Source of the DNA: Crotophaga sulcirostris
Taxonomy: Eukaryota > Chordata > Aves > Cuculiformes > Crotophagidae
Length of the DNA stretch: 64,000 nt
Direction of reading: 5' to 3'
NCBI GenBank assembly: GCA_013397455.1
Contig: VYZB01000024.1
Span: forward strand, 1,509,857-1,573,856
Position 1 is the first letter of the stretch; each line of letters starts with the position of its first letter. Positions 28,301-39,300 of this stretch are shown here, one piece after another. Made by a program: the position numbers and the translations under genes. The notes beneath the pieces were generated by a model, which saw only the letters and a program-made list of their open reading frames with translations, made no database searches and had not been told where the DNA came from.

Positions 28301-29452
28301 TTTTCTTATCCCAAACTGTTCGCTGTTCCACACCAAAGCACCTTTACAGTTATTTTCCATAGGTATTCTGAGCTGATCAGAAGGCACTACCAGATACTGT
28401 GTCATTAGATAACTTTTCGGAATGAATCATTCAAATGCAAACTTTGCAAAAAAAAAAAAATATTGTGAGATTTTAGAAAAGGAAGCCCCTATTATCTTTC
28501 TTTGGGGGAGAATGTTGTGTTCACGGGTGTAATAGAACTGCCCTGGCCACATACAATGCTTTGCATTCAGAGAGGGCAGGGTATGGTATAAAACCCACTG
28601 TTGAGTTATAGTCCTACTTGGACAGAAACACTTGCTAGGCAATATTATTCTACACATAAATTTGACATCCTTTGCTTGCTGGATGCATTGAATTACGTTT
28701 TTAAGAAGTGTGGTAACACTTGGTTAGCTTTCAGTGTTTAAAAGGAGGGGAAAAGGATTTGAGCTACTGCCACCTTATTAAACTCCAGCAGCGTTTAATA
28801 AGAAAAAAAACCACCCAATAAGGTAAATCCTTGAACGCGCAAGTAGCTACAAAAGACCTCTTAATGAACTAGGATACGAGTCTACACTTTCAAAGAGCTG
28901 AACCATGGAAATATTCTCAATATTTGCACAGCCATTAAAAGACAATTTTCCCCAATGACATCTCTGTTTCAGGATCTGGTAAAAGCCATCTTCAGTCACA
29001 ATTGTATTTAGAACTTACTACAGGTTTCCCCCTGTGTTTATAGGGGGGGGGAAGTGACCACTGAACTCTAGAATTTATCACACACTGACACTGCCTTAGA
29101 CGTGGTTTGTTTGGGTTTCATGTTTCTTTTTTTTGTAAGAGAAAAGTCTTTTATAGATTATCTTTGCTACTTAAATCGTGTGCAGTTTGATGATTAAAAT
29201 TAGCTATTTTTAGAAAAAAAACTTGCTGCAAAAATCTGAAGAATTTTTGAAAATGTAACAAAGATTTCAATTAGGTAGTTTCATAGATACATCTACTTGG
29301 CAGCTTAAATTGGGAGGCAAGCAATTACGCTGCTCAACTAAACATCTGAAGGTTTAATATAGAGAGTAATTCCCCAACTGTTCCCACAAGCCTAGCACAT
29401 TACTATCCATAGTGACTCATGTACAGTGTTTGCTTAAGGTATGTATGTGTGG
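25355..29452. other. Non-coding DNA, possible splice acceptor at 27,325
   Basis: A pyrimidine-rich tttctttacag ends at 27,325 and is followed by GC-richer sequence that could begin an exon. None of the three frames after it (53 codons at most) resembles a known protein. Together with the AATAAA cluster near 31 kb it could bound a long terminal exon, but that link is speculative. Nothing else was recognised. Confidence 0.35.
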
Positions 29453-29483
29453 GTGTATGTGTGTGTACGCACACGTGCGCGTG
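29453..29483. repeat. 31-bp alternating purine-pyrimidine tract (Z-DNA candidate)
   Basis: Every base alternates purine/pyrimidine for 31 positions, from the TG-rich left part (tgtatgtgtgtgta) into a CG/CA part (cgcacacgtgcgcgtg). Mixed (TG)n and (CG)n of this length is a classic left-handed-DNA substrate. The right part is also nearly self-complementary. It may simply be a decayed CA microsatellite. Confidence 0.8.
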
Positions 29484-30937
29484 AGATTGTCTTCTCTGCC
29501 CCATTCCCACTTTTAAGCAACCACTGAAATAAAGCTGGTCCAAAAATCTCCAAACTCAATTGCCTGAAGGAAAGGGCATAAATATCTAGGTTTTTAAATA
29601 GTAACTTGATTTTCAACAGTAGCGAGGTTATCTCAGCTAATGATCAATTAAGGAGAGATCAGGACCTCTTACTTATGCACCTACTTCCCAGGTGTCTTGA
29701 TTGCCTGCTCTTTTTCTCTCATCCTTTCCAAAGCAGTTCCCCACAGAATCTTCAAAGGGACAAGAAGAAGTAGCCTGGCCTCACAGAAGTGCTGCAGGTG
29801 CCAGGAACGTGATGTTTCATGCCACCAATAGTAAAAAAAAATGGTCTTAAGTGACCAGTAGTCTCTGGGGCACAGTCCTTGAGAAACAGTGGGACTTGCT
29901 CAGAGTTGATAGGCAGCAGCAGCCTAACTTTCATTTTCCTACTGCTTGCCTGAGCCCCAGTAGATCCTTCCTGATGATACTGAGAGGATGTGGCTTTGTT
30001 GCAAGAGGAGAGAGCAGCCATGGGGCAGCAGGTGTAGTAGGCAGATAAAAGTGGGGGGGCATGTTCCAACTCTGTATGAGATCTAATATTAAGTGAACAG
30101 GGAAGGGAAGGTGGTGATAGAGATGGTCTGCACGATACAGAGATCCCTTGCAAGTTCAAGTTCACAGAACCTGACTTTACTACAAGGGAACCAGCTGGAG
30201 ATGGCTTAGCCCTCTCTCCTGCTGGGTTCAGATCCCCTCTAATCCACACCCAGCAGGCACCACACCAGTCAGGACACTCCAATAGCACTGACATTACATT
30301 ACTGTATGGTGTCCCGGATCAGTTGGGTCCTTTTAATTCTCACTATTGTTTTTAATCAGAACCATGGTTTAGGATAAGTCGCCAGTACATGCAACACTGA
30401 AAATTCCATCTGCAGTAGACAGAGGCACTGGGGGGTTTGCTTTCTCTTTGGTGCGCAGGGGTTCTGTACTTCAAACTCCTGGGGAAAGAAGGTAGGATAG
30501 TAAATTCCCTGAGGGTCAGTGGGTGATGTACACCCCTGCGTGCTCTGTGTCAGTGCATGCAACTGAATGTGTAGTCAATGCTCTGGTATGCTCATATACA
30601 AAATATTCATCTGTGAATATTCTTTGGGTTTGTAAACTTTGTTATATAAAATGTCAGGCTGTACAGATTGGGGAGCAAAATGCAGACATCCCATGTAAAC
30701 AGAATTACGTTGCATTACTGAGCATAACAATACTGTCCCCTACCAGCATTTAGGTGGAGTGACTGTGTGTTACTGCCTTGCATTTTTCACATAAGCAAAA
30801 AAAACTAAAAGTAAAGGATGCACTAATAATTCCCATCCCCCAAGATGCATTTCAGTGGTGCTGCATACAAAATCCCTGCTTGCCAGCTTCCACGTGGATT
30901 TTTGTATGGTGCACTAAGAGGTGTGCTTTTTCTAACA
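29484..30937. other. Non-coding DNA; holds the longest open frame
   Basis: The minus strand is open for 180 codons at 29,752-30,294, the longest in the window. The predicted protein has no recognisable domain, signal or repeat, and is rich in Ser, Pro and Leu. I treat it as a chance frame. If the interval is a 3' untranslated region of a + strand transcript, this frame would be antisense to it. Confidence 0.4.
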
Positions 30938-31205
30938 AATAAAAAGGGGAGAACTGGTACATGAAAACAATGTTAAATGTAATTAAATATAAATATATAT
31001 ATACTTCAGAATAACAGCATAGTAAGCAGTACCGTACAATAAATGTTGCATTATTTGTTACACCTTGTAATTTGTCTGTATTATGAAAGATGTAATGGTT
31101 TGTCAGCTGTAACTGTTGTTTTCTTGTAACATCATATTGAATAAAGTGTAGCAGAATCTCTCTTCTCCTTACTATATGTGCTCTAACCCTAACCCAAGGA
31201 ATAAA
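30938..31205 (+). terminator. Candidate transcript 3' end: four AATAAA signals
   Basis: AATAAA hexamers lie at 30,938, 31,038, 31,140 and 31,200 within 270 bases, embedded in AT-rich sequence with TGTAA and TTTGT elements typical of vertebrate 3' untranslated regions. The signal at 31,140 is followed by a T/C-rich stretch (tctctcttctcctt), compatible with a downstream element. No coding sequence was identified for the supposed transcript, so this could be a long non-coding RNA end or chance clustering in AT-rich DNA. Confidence 0.32.
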
Positions 31206-32044
31206 GCCTTCTTTTGTACTTTTTATTCTCCAAAAAAATGAACAAGGTAATGGTAGTAAACAACAGATTTTTAAGGAATGAGAAGTACTTAGAAGCAGGC
31301 AGGCACTAGACAGTAATTAGTTGAAAAGATTAGACACTGATTGAGTCAAACGTGAGCTTAATCAAAAAAAGGCAGTGCTGACTACACAGGGGAAGGTTCT
31401 TCGCGTTTCTGTCTGTAATAGTAAGTTAATTATTTGGTGCCTCTTTCCATTTTCTTATATGTATGATGAGACCTATTTACAGTACACTGGGATGTAACTG
31501 AAGTAGTAGAAGGGCCAGTTTTCTGGCAAAAGAAAAAAAACAGGTCTGATTTAAATATATCAAGATACGGAGAATAAGGTCTGGCTTATTGCAACTTCTC
31601 TTGAAATAAAGCCCTGATAATTCTGGTGGAAAATAAGGCACAACACAAGATACACATTTTTCATATCTTGATATGAGACTGTGATTTGCACCTGTTCATA
31701 CTTGGTTATTTACCTCAATCAGTGAGTATGTGCTGTTTGGATTCTTAACCTATTTATTTATTTGTGTGTTATAGCATTAGATAACCAAGTGCTCACTCAC
31801 ACTGAATACAATCAATATGTGCCTTGAGTATTATCTCCTCCTTTCCATTGCTTCTAGCTTTTTTGGTACCAACAATTTGCTAGGACCTATTTTTAGACAA
31901 TGAAAGTTAAATCAATGCAGCTTGCACAGTCTTAGTTAGGATATTTGACTGAAATGTCAGAATATGCAGTTTTAGCAAATGCAGGAGTCTACAAGAGTCT
32001 GTTGGTTTTAACATCATTTTGTCTGTGATAGGGGATGGCTGGAG
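31206..32044. other. Non-coding DNA, nothing recognised
   Basis: AT-rich sequence without an open frame of note and without a recognised repeat. Confidence 0.6.
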
Positions 32045-32150
32045 AGCAAGACCTTGTGCTCTTTTGGGGAAGCCACTAGCCTTGAGTATGGATAATGGAG
32101 GACCTAAATTCTGGTCTTAACTCTGGCTGATTAAGAGTACTTGAAGATAA
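32045..32150 (+). mobile_element. Possible MIR-like relic
   Basis: The run gaccttgtgctct, then ggaggacctaaattctggtc, then ttaactctggctga resembles the MIR segment 'ggacctgggttctagtcctggctctgcca'. Only the central block is readable, so confidence is modest. Confidence 0.33.
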
Positions 32151-32218
32151 AGTGGACTTCCTTTGAGCTACAATAATATCGGCTTAATGTGGGTTTTCAG
32201 TGTCCCAGGTTTTATCTG

Positions 32219-32264
32219 TTAGAATCAGGTTCTGGCCCAGTTTTGATGGCAAAACTCTTCAGGA
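32219..32264. mobile_element. Sauropsid interspersed repeat fragment
   Basis: The words agaatcaggttctggccca and tttgatggcaaaactc occur in the order seen in old sauropsid repeats of the form 'gaatcagaatctggccc ... gatggcaaaactcccattgacttcaatgg'. The downstream 'cattgacttcaatgg' part is lost. It is short but the match is specific. Confidence 0.4.
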
Positions 32265-32390
32265 GATGAATCTGCACTTTTAAATCTAGAAAGTTTATGC
32301 CAAATGACATCAGCTGCACCCAGAGGGCATTGTTCATCTGTTTCTATTTTACCCCTAGTTCTCACTGGCTAGGGCAAATTTAGGAAGGTG

Positions 32391-32412
32391 TCTAGACTAT
32401 TCATAGTCTAGA
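32391..32412. repeat. 22-bp palindrome, 10-bp arms
   Basis: The arm tctagactat, a 2-base spacer tc, then its exact reverse complement atagtctaga. It has the same layout (10+2+10) as the palindrome at 18.1 kb but an unrelated sequence. The XbaI-like tctaga sits at each end. No family or binding protein is assigned. Confidence 0.7.
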
Positions 32413-35400
32413 TGAATAATTTGTGCTTTCAGCTGAGTACCATCTGATTTGTTTGGTATTCCTGACTCACTACCTGTGTGGCAACTTTAACCTACCAATC
32501 TCTCAGATACAAATGAGGACCAAGAATTATTACCTAAAAAGGTTTGTATGTTTGTGCGCTGGGTACCAGGAAGTGTATTCAGAGTGAGCTTCTAATTATG
32601 TAGTATAATCCTTAAAGCCGTCTCCTCACCCCCTTGGCTGCACTCCTAGCCTGTTTAGCCCCAAGGTTTTTTTCCGAAACCAGCCTGGCTGCTACAACAA
32701 AGCAAGAGATGCATTAACTAGAATAGCAGCCACCCCTCCCCCGAGAAAAGGAAAACCAGAGGGAAGGTGTTGGAGCAACCTTGTGCCACTAGGTTAACAC
32801 CTACGGTTTCTCAATAATGCCTCCCCTTGTAAACCTCTGCAAAGTAAACCCTACAGCAGCGGAAGGGCTTGCTGCTACCAGTGGGGGGTGGTGTTATGGA
32901 CATTAGATTTGAGAAGCTTATATAGCACATGGGCGAGGATAAAGGGATACAAATCAGAGAAAAAAAAAAAACGTGAAGAGATTAAAAAAAAAAAACAGGG
33001 CCAAGTATTTACTGTTCATTCCCCTTATGAGTGGTGTTATATATTGTCTGCAGTGAGTCATGCTGAGAGCGAGCCAGGCACAATAATAGCTGAGAGCAGT
33101 CCCACAGCCCCTTCGTTATTGCCTGTGCCGGCTGATACCGAGTTGGGCAAAAGAAAGGGATTCCAAAACTGTTTGGTTTTTTTTTTCTTCTGTTCCCCAA
33201 AGGGCCCAATAGTGACTTTTGGGCCTGTACTGCCTCCAAAGAACTGCTAAACTAAAATCAAATATTTTAAATTAATATTTCAAGGACCAATACAATGATC
33301 CACATAAAAGGCGTAACAACTTTAAGTGCTATACAATGAAATATTGCAGTGCTATATACTCTAGTAAAATCTTGAAGCCTAGGGAGATTTATGATATTGT
33401 AGAAACATTTCAGCCTCATCTTTCAACTGGAATTAGGACTACAACATAGGTTTCAAAAGGGTAAGTGTTCATTTTACAATCCAGTTTATTAGAATAGTTT
33501 GCCCCCAGCTTCCACCTAAGGAGCTCAGAGATATTCCTGCATTAATGAAATGTGCCATACGCACAGCCCTGGGATATACCGTATAGATGTGAAGATCCAT
33601 ATTTTGTAGAAGGAAAACAAATAAACCCAACCCACCCCAATAACCAAGGCACAGATTCAGTTCTCTGTTTTCAAAGCTTTGTACAGGCACAAGCACCCAA
33701 GAGAGTATTTCCCTTGGTGTTTGGTGTAGACTGAGCATTCAAGATACTTTTCTAGAATAGTTTTTCACCACAACAACAAAGAAATGTAACTTCTGTGTTC
33801 ACAAGAAGTCACGTTTCACTCTATAGACAGATGAAAAGGCACTGATACATATTATGTGACCAAGTGTTGTGATGTAATAGGACTGTGAAGAGTTGTTTGT
33901 TGACCATCATGTCAGTGTGGAGAAATTGTGTGTTAGCTTCAATGGAAAATGCTGCAAACATGAACTGCCACTTGGGTGTATCAGCAGACACAGAAATAAC
34001 TGTCAAACTATTCAGACACTGTCTCAAGTGTTCTTCTATATCCCAGGGTTTTTTTTTCACAACACACAATACAAACAGCCAAGCAGAAATGATTTTCTGC
34101 TTGGGAGGTAGTGCTCTACAGAAACAGCCCCTTTCATATAGGGGGATAACATTTTATAGATACTTCTCTCCCAGCATGCTGTTCTGGCCCATTACATGTA
34201 ATAAATGCAAACCACTAGAGCCCTAACATGCCCTTTTTATGTACACTGGTGGTTGCTACAAGTGCTCGTCTATCTGCTCAGCACTCAGAAAAAGTGGCCC
34301 AGCGCAGGGTACTTTGGAACACAACTGCCTCTTTGGTGGGGATGCGAATCACAGAAGAGCTGCACTTCTGGTCTCCCACATCCACTAGGTCCTTTCCAGA
34401 AATGCCTGTTTGCATCTGGGCAAGGTCCGTGTTTTCACTGCTGGCTGTTCAGCTTGCACTCATGCATGTGGAGTGACTAATCTGGAATGGCAGGAACTGG
34501 TAATTTCGGGTGTAGCTCCATTAGTGGTCAGAGGTGCCCCACTCTTCTGCCATTCCAGAAACAGCAGTGAATGAGCTCTGTTTGGTAGAGCGAGGTTTTG
34601 CTGCTCTGTAGCTCCAGCTGCTCTTCTGAGCTCTACTCACACATCAATTGGTGCAGCAGGACTGGAGGTGGAGGAAGCAGTAGAGAGAGGGCACGAGACA
34701 GAGACGTGTGCAGTCTAGGGGCAAGGCCGTGAACCTGGCAGTGGTTAGGAAATGGTCACCAGCAAATTCCCTTTTGCTAGAAAAGTCCTGACTGTTCACC
34801 CCACTCCTAGCTGGGCCATTCTTTTATAACCACCATATGAGAAAGAGACATTTGGATGTCCTCCCAAACCCCCTCCCCAAGTAACTGGAATTTAGATTTA
34901 GGACAACCGATTGATCAAAGGAAAGGGGAGAATCTCTGAGGGTTTTGGATGAGCCTGTGCAAGTCCCTGAATATGAGGAAGTATGTTATACACTCACTGC
35001 CCATAATAACACGGAGCTTTGAAAGGTGTTGCTGCACTGTTGGCCAGCAAGGTTTGCTATGCCAGCACTGCCAAAATAAACAATACCTGGGTTTTGGGGA
35101 GAGGAGGCTTGTGGCAAACCCCAGTTTGACAGCAGTGGCTGGAGGAGACGCCACCTTAACCAAGGAAAGAAAGGAGCTGGGGCCTGGAAATGACACCAGA
35201 CTCTTACTGGAGGCCTGATGACAACCTGGAGCTAAAGCAGCTTTGCCCCCTGCCATCAGGACTCTCGGTTGCTCCTCATTAGTGCCTTCTCAGTTGCTGT
35301 GCATAAATATTAATGAAAACATCGATGGCTCACTTGGCATTCTCTCATCCCCTCTGCCTGACAGGACTGTGCCAGGTATACAGTGACTTTATGGTGAGAA

Positions 35401-35629
35401 ACCCGCAGTGCCCTTCCAAACGCTGAGCCCGGTGAATTCCTACACCTGCGATTTGGGCTGCCGCACTCTCTTCACATCAAAATATTTTGACTGCAGGAAT
35501 TTGCCTGGTAGGAGACCGTGCCAGGAAGGAACAAGGAGCACATTTACGTTTGCCGGGCTTGCTGAACACCATTTCAGATGCCCCATTTTGCACAAACACC
35601 CGTTTCTCAGCAGCTCCACTGGCTCAAGC
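32413..35629. other. Non-coding DNA with A-runs, rising GC to the right
   Basis: Two A-runs of about 12 bases lie at about 32,960 and 32,985. From about 34.2 kb the GC content climbs toward the CpG island. Open frames up to 120 codons appear but compete on both strands and match nothing I recognise. Confidence 0.5.
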
Positions 35630-35827
35630 CCAGAGGCGCGGGCCCCGCGTTGCTGCGGAAGGGCCGCAGACACCATGGCGCACGCAGAGCATGGAAAGGG
35701 CTGGTGGGAAAGAAGGGGCCTGAAGCTGAAGCGCCGTGAAGGGCTGTCTCACAGAAAATGGAAGCTGCGCTGTGCCAGAGGGCAGCGTTATGGGTAACAC
35801 CGGGGCGCTGTCCGGGCGCCTCCTGAG

Positions 35828-35829
35828 GT
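35828..35829 (+). other. Consensus splice donor in CpG island
   Basis: The sequence cctgag/gtgagcg matches the vertebrate 5' splice site (AG/GTGAGT) at all but the last position. It would end a first exon at 35,827. Nothing on the minus strand of this island looks as good. It is a sequence-grammar call only. Confidence 0.35.
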
Positions 35830-35877
35830 GAGCGGGGGCGGCTCCCCGGGCGCCTGCGGGCAGGGCGGCGCCGCCGC

Positions 35878-35896
35878 CGCTCGCCAGGGGGCGCCG
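35878..35896 (+). promoter_or_regulatory. CTCF binding motif
   Basis: The run ccagggggcgc at 35,884-35,894 is an exact match to the core of the vertebrate CTCF consensus (CCASYAGRKGGC, usually seen as CCAGGGGGCGC). It lies in forward orientation inside the CpG island. CTCF sites anchor chromatin loops and insulate promoters, and CpG-island sites can be methylation-sensitive because the core contains CpG. The flank upstream (ctcg instead of ggcca) is weaker than consensus. Confidence 0.6.
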
Positions 35897-36310
35897 TGGG
35901 CCGGGGCCGGCTCTGGCGTCTCTGGGAGCGCGGGAACTGTGGCCCGGCACGGCTTCCATTTTCTGGAAGCTGGGCTGGGCAGGGTGGAAGGACGGCGTGG
36001 CAGCAATCTCGGGGATCTGGGGAAGTTCAAGGTCCTCACTGAAAATTTTTGAATGTTTTACAAAGTGCCGCAGTGAATAGACCCCCCATTCGCCTCTTTC
36101 CTCCAGCTATGGCTCCGGGCTGGCATCGGATGGCAAGGCAGCGTTGTTGGGCAGAGGGCACACGGGGTGCCGGCTGCTGGCAGAAGCCAGGCCCCTCGCT
36201 CCCCTCATGGCATCCGCTTCCCCCGAGCACAGCCTTGAGACGTCCCGAACTGAGAACGCAGCCTGGCTGTGGACAGTCACACTGAGAGCCCGCATCCCGC
36301 CATTCCTGCT

Positions 36311-39300
36311 GATAGCTACGGGGTGCTACAACCTCAGCCCTTTCCCACATCCAGCCAAATGCTGTTACCTGTCAGGGTTTCCACCAGCTCAACACATGCA
36401 AAGGCACTTGCCTACAACCCAGCAGTTCATGTGCAACACCTTCAGTCCTGTTTACTGCATTGCCTTAAAGCCGTATTCTGCCCTCAAATACATCCACGCT
36501 GCAACTGGTGCAGTAACAGGGGTTTGTGCTGGTATGTGAATACCTGAGGATGGAATTGGGCTCCATGCCACCTGTAAAACACAGTATCAAACTCACACTT
36601 GCCCTAGACCGTGATCTTTTATTAATTTCTTCCACATAGAGAATAAAAAAATTGCAACCAAGTTCTTTTAAAGATATCTCTGGAGCCTGAGTTAGAGAAA
36701 TGGCCTTAGGTGGATTTTTTTTTTTAACTTGGACATTTACTACAAAGAGAGAAAGAAAAGGTGCTGTTTAATCTCTCTTCTGATGTGATCCTCAGTCTCT
36801 ACCTGGTTTATTTTCCCCACATACAGTCTCCTTTGTTCTCTAGTAGTAGTCACCTGAACAAGTGATTAACAGATGAAGGATCAGCCTGCAATGCTCCTAG
36901 CTGCAGGATGCGATGCAAGGAAAAAAAAAAGAAGAAAACCATGCTGGTTATTTTTCTGACATGCCTCACAGTACTACATTGTCACAACAGAGAAATAGCT
37001 GTTGAAGCACACATGCTTTTTTCATTTGAGGTGTCCCTCAGCACTTCCCCAAATCTCCCAGACGTCCCTCCACCTTCTTTCAATTAAATTGCTTTTCTTC
37101 ACTTGGTTTGGGACTTAGTTTAATTAGAGCTGGTTGGAAGTTTTCCCCAACAAAGCAAGGTTATTCAGCAGCTTTGAAAACCACTGATTTATCAGGAGAG
37201 AAAGACTTATCTTTCAATTAACTTCTTTCACCTGTGGCTTGCCAGGAGCTCAGGTTTCTCAGCTCAGTGACAGGTTTCTATTTGAATGACTGTAGGGCTG
37301 GAGATCTCAGGGACTCTTGCCTCTTGCCCATAGAGCTGGGAGTCAGCGCTGGATCCTCCAGTGTGTGCAGCTATGGGGCCGTACAGATGCCAGAAACAGG
37401 TAGGATTACTTTGGTTTCAAGACACAGTGAACTTATATCATGAAACCAGTCAAACTTCTATCTCTAGATATTTCAATATTTCATATTCTTGACACAGTAT
37501 TTTAACTCCATGAATGGATTAATATTTTTGCCTTTAGTTTGGAAGGAATCATTTTTAGAAAGCATTTCCCCATGAAAGAAGGAATAACCAATCATCATTA
37601 GCAATGAAACATCAAAAAGGGCTAACAAGTTTCACCTACTGGATCGTCTTACCACTCATTCAGGAGATGTCTAGTTTTAGTTCAGTTTGAAATCAACTGG
37701 AATCCTGGAAATCCTAAAGTACGTGAATATTTTTTTGCATTGATGTCAGTAGGTTAGAACTTTTATCTGGGATGACTTGCTAAAATAGACAATTCAGTTT
37801 AAACACAAATTGGAGCTTGAGGCTAGATTCCACTTTGTGAATGTCATTGGCTTATGCAAGCAGGAAGTCACACTTGATAGCCTTATAATTTGTTAATTAT
37901 ATAAGAGGTTGAAACAGCTATGTGGTTTACTGGTGGATAAGTTTAGATTTTTGCTCTGTTCTAACAAATCTGCAGATGTTACTGGTTGCTTCAAAGTCTC
38001 TGTTTTACCTTTATGTGATGATCAGGGCAACCTTTATGTTATGACTAGGCAAGTGCTATGAATATGGATATATGTATTTCTGAGAAAAAGAAATGCGATT
38101 GCCTAAGCAACACAGTTCAGGAAAAAAGAAGTCAACCTATTTCCTATGCCCAGTGTTACATCATTTGAAACAGCACACAATCTAAAGATCTTCTAAGGAC
38201 AGAAACTGCATCACAGTGGAAAGATTGACATCTTAAGTTCCAGTAGCATAAACGTCCCATTTGCAGTCTTGGAAAAACTAACTGTTATTAGGCTTAAAAC
38301 TTATGCTATCTATTAGAGCCTCAGTACACAAGGAAAAAAAATGACATCTGCAGATGAACATTATTTTAAAAAAATATATCTATTCTGTCAGTTGTTCCTC
38401 TAAGAAAGCTGTATTTGAAAAGACATTTAAGTAGGATGTAGCTGACTGGGTAGAGGCTAAAATGAGGTAATTCACATTCTATTTTGTTTGGACTCAAAAT
38501 TGGTTGCAACCTTTGCTTTCTACTGTGATTTGTCTCTAATCAGTTCTGTTCTAAAAAAATTGATTTAAATTCTAAGTTGATACAGGAGATGCATATAAAC
38601 AGATTTCACCTCCCCTCCTGTGAGGGCAATTTACGCAAAATAAGTTGAGGGGCTCTGGGATTTAAAGTTTATGGACTTTTGTCTGTGGGAACTGAGTGCC
38701 ACTTTGCACATCATGAACGTTGTCTGTGAAATACCTGCCTTAGGGGGGGATTGTTAGCACATGAATCAAAAGTGGCTGACTAATGTTGAACATCTCAAAC
38801 AAAAGGATTGGACAATAGCTCAGATGCACCAAGATGCATTTTAAAGCAGCTGAAGTGAAATTAGGTGCTTTTTAGTCTAATACTGCTCTTAAGTATAATG
38901 TTGAACAATGATTGTGAAAATAGAAAGATCTGGATACCCTCACTTTGCTACAGAGAATTTGCCATCTATTTGTTTTCTCGTTAAAAGCGGTCTATTTCCT
39001 TTGTCCGTGGTAATGGTGCTTGCTCCATCCTCCTATGTGCTTCATTCAGAAAGGAAGAACACTTTATTCCTCCATGCCACAAAGTCCATAGGGATTCTTC
39101 TTTGATTATGTGGGTAACGCTATGGGGAACGAGATGATTATGCATGCATATTTTCCTGTAATTTTATTTTGAAAAAGAAGGGGTTTTTTTTCAGATGGTC
39201 AGGAGTAACTTTCTGCTCCTGCTAAGAAACCTTTGCAGCAGCAGCCTTGGTGTGATGTTCATCCTTGAGAATCCTGCTACAAAGACACGCATGCCAGAAC

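Larger units (their letters stand above)
35752..35965. repeat. 14-bp inverted repeat flanking the island core
   Basis: The 14-mer cagaaaatggaagc (35,752-35,765) recurs exactly reversed as gcttccattttctg (35,952-35,965), leaving 186 bases between the arms. The shared core aaaatgg is YY1-like. The arms lie on either side of the splice donor and the CTCF motif. Given the length, chance is unlikely but not excluded in a 64-kb window. Confidence 0.55.
35630..36310. promoter_or_regulatory. CpG island, candidate promoter
   Basis: CpG is rare for most of the window but dense here, most strongly at 35,630-36,010, with GC above 65% by eye and Sp1-type gggcgg words (for example near 35,834). There is no TATA box, as expected of a CpG-island promoter. 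A strong splice donor (gag/gtgagc) at 35,827/35,828 and a pyrimidine-rich acceptor (tttcctccag) ending at 36,106 point to + strand transcription, with a possible 279-base intron. The 129-codon frame upstream stops at 35,797, before the donor, so any exon here is more likely 5' untranslated or non-coding. Which gene it serves is unknown. Confidence 0.55.

Noticed and set aside
29752..30294. 180-codon minus-strand open frame, the longest in the window
   Set aside because: No recognisable domain, signal peptide or repeat. It overlaps a + strand frame, and composition alone can keep such a frame open.
31181..31195. ctctaaccctaaccc as an interstitial telomere repeat
   Set aside because: Only about two units of CCCTAA, well within chance for this length of sequence.
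35408..35797. 129-codon + strand frame running into the central CpG island
   Set aside because: It stops before the splice donor, competes with several other GC-driven frames, and has no recognisable protein features.
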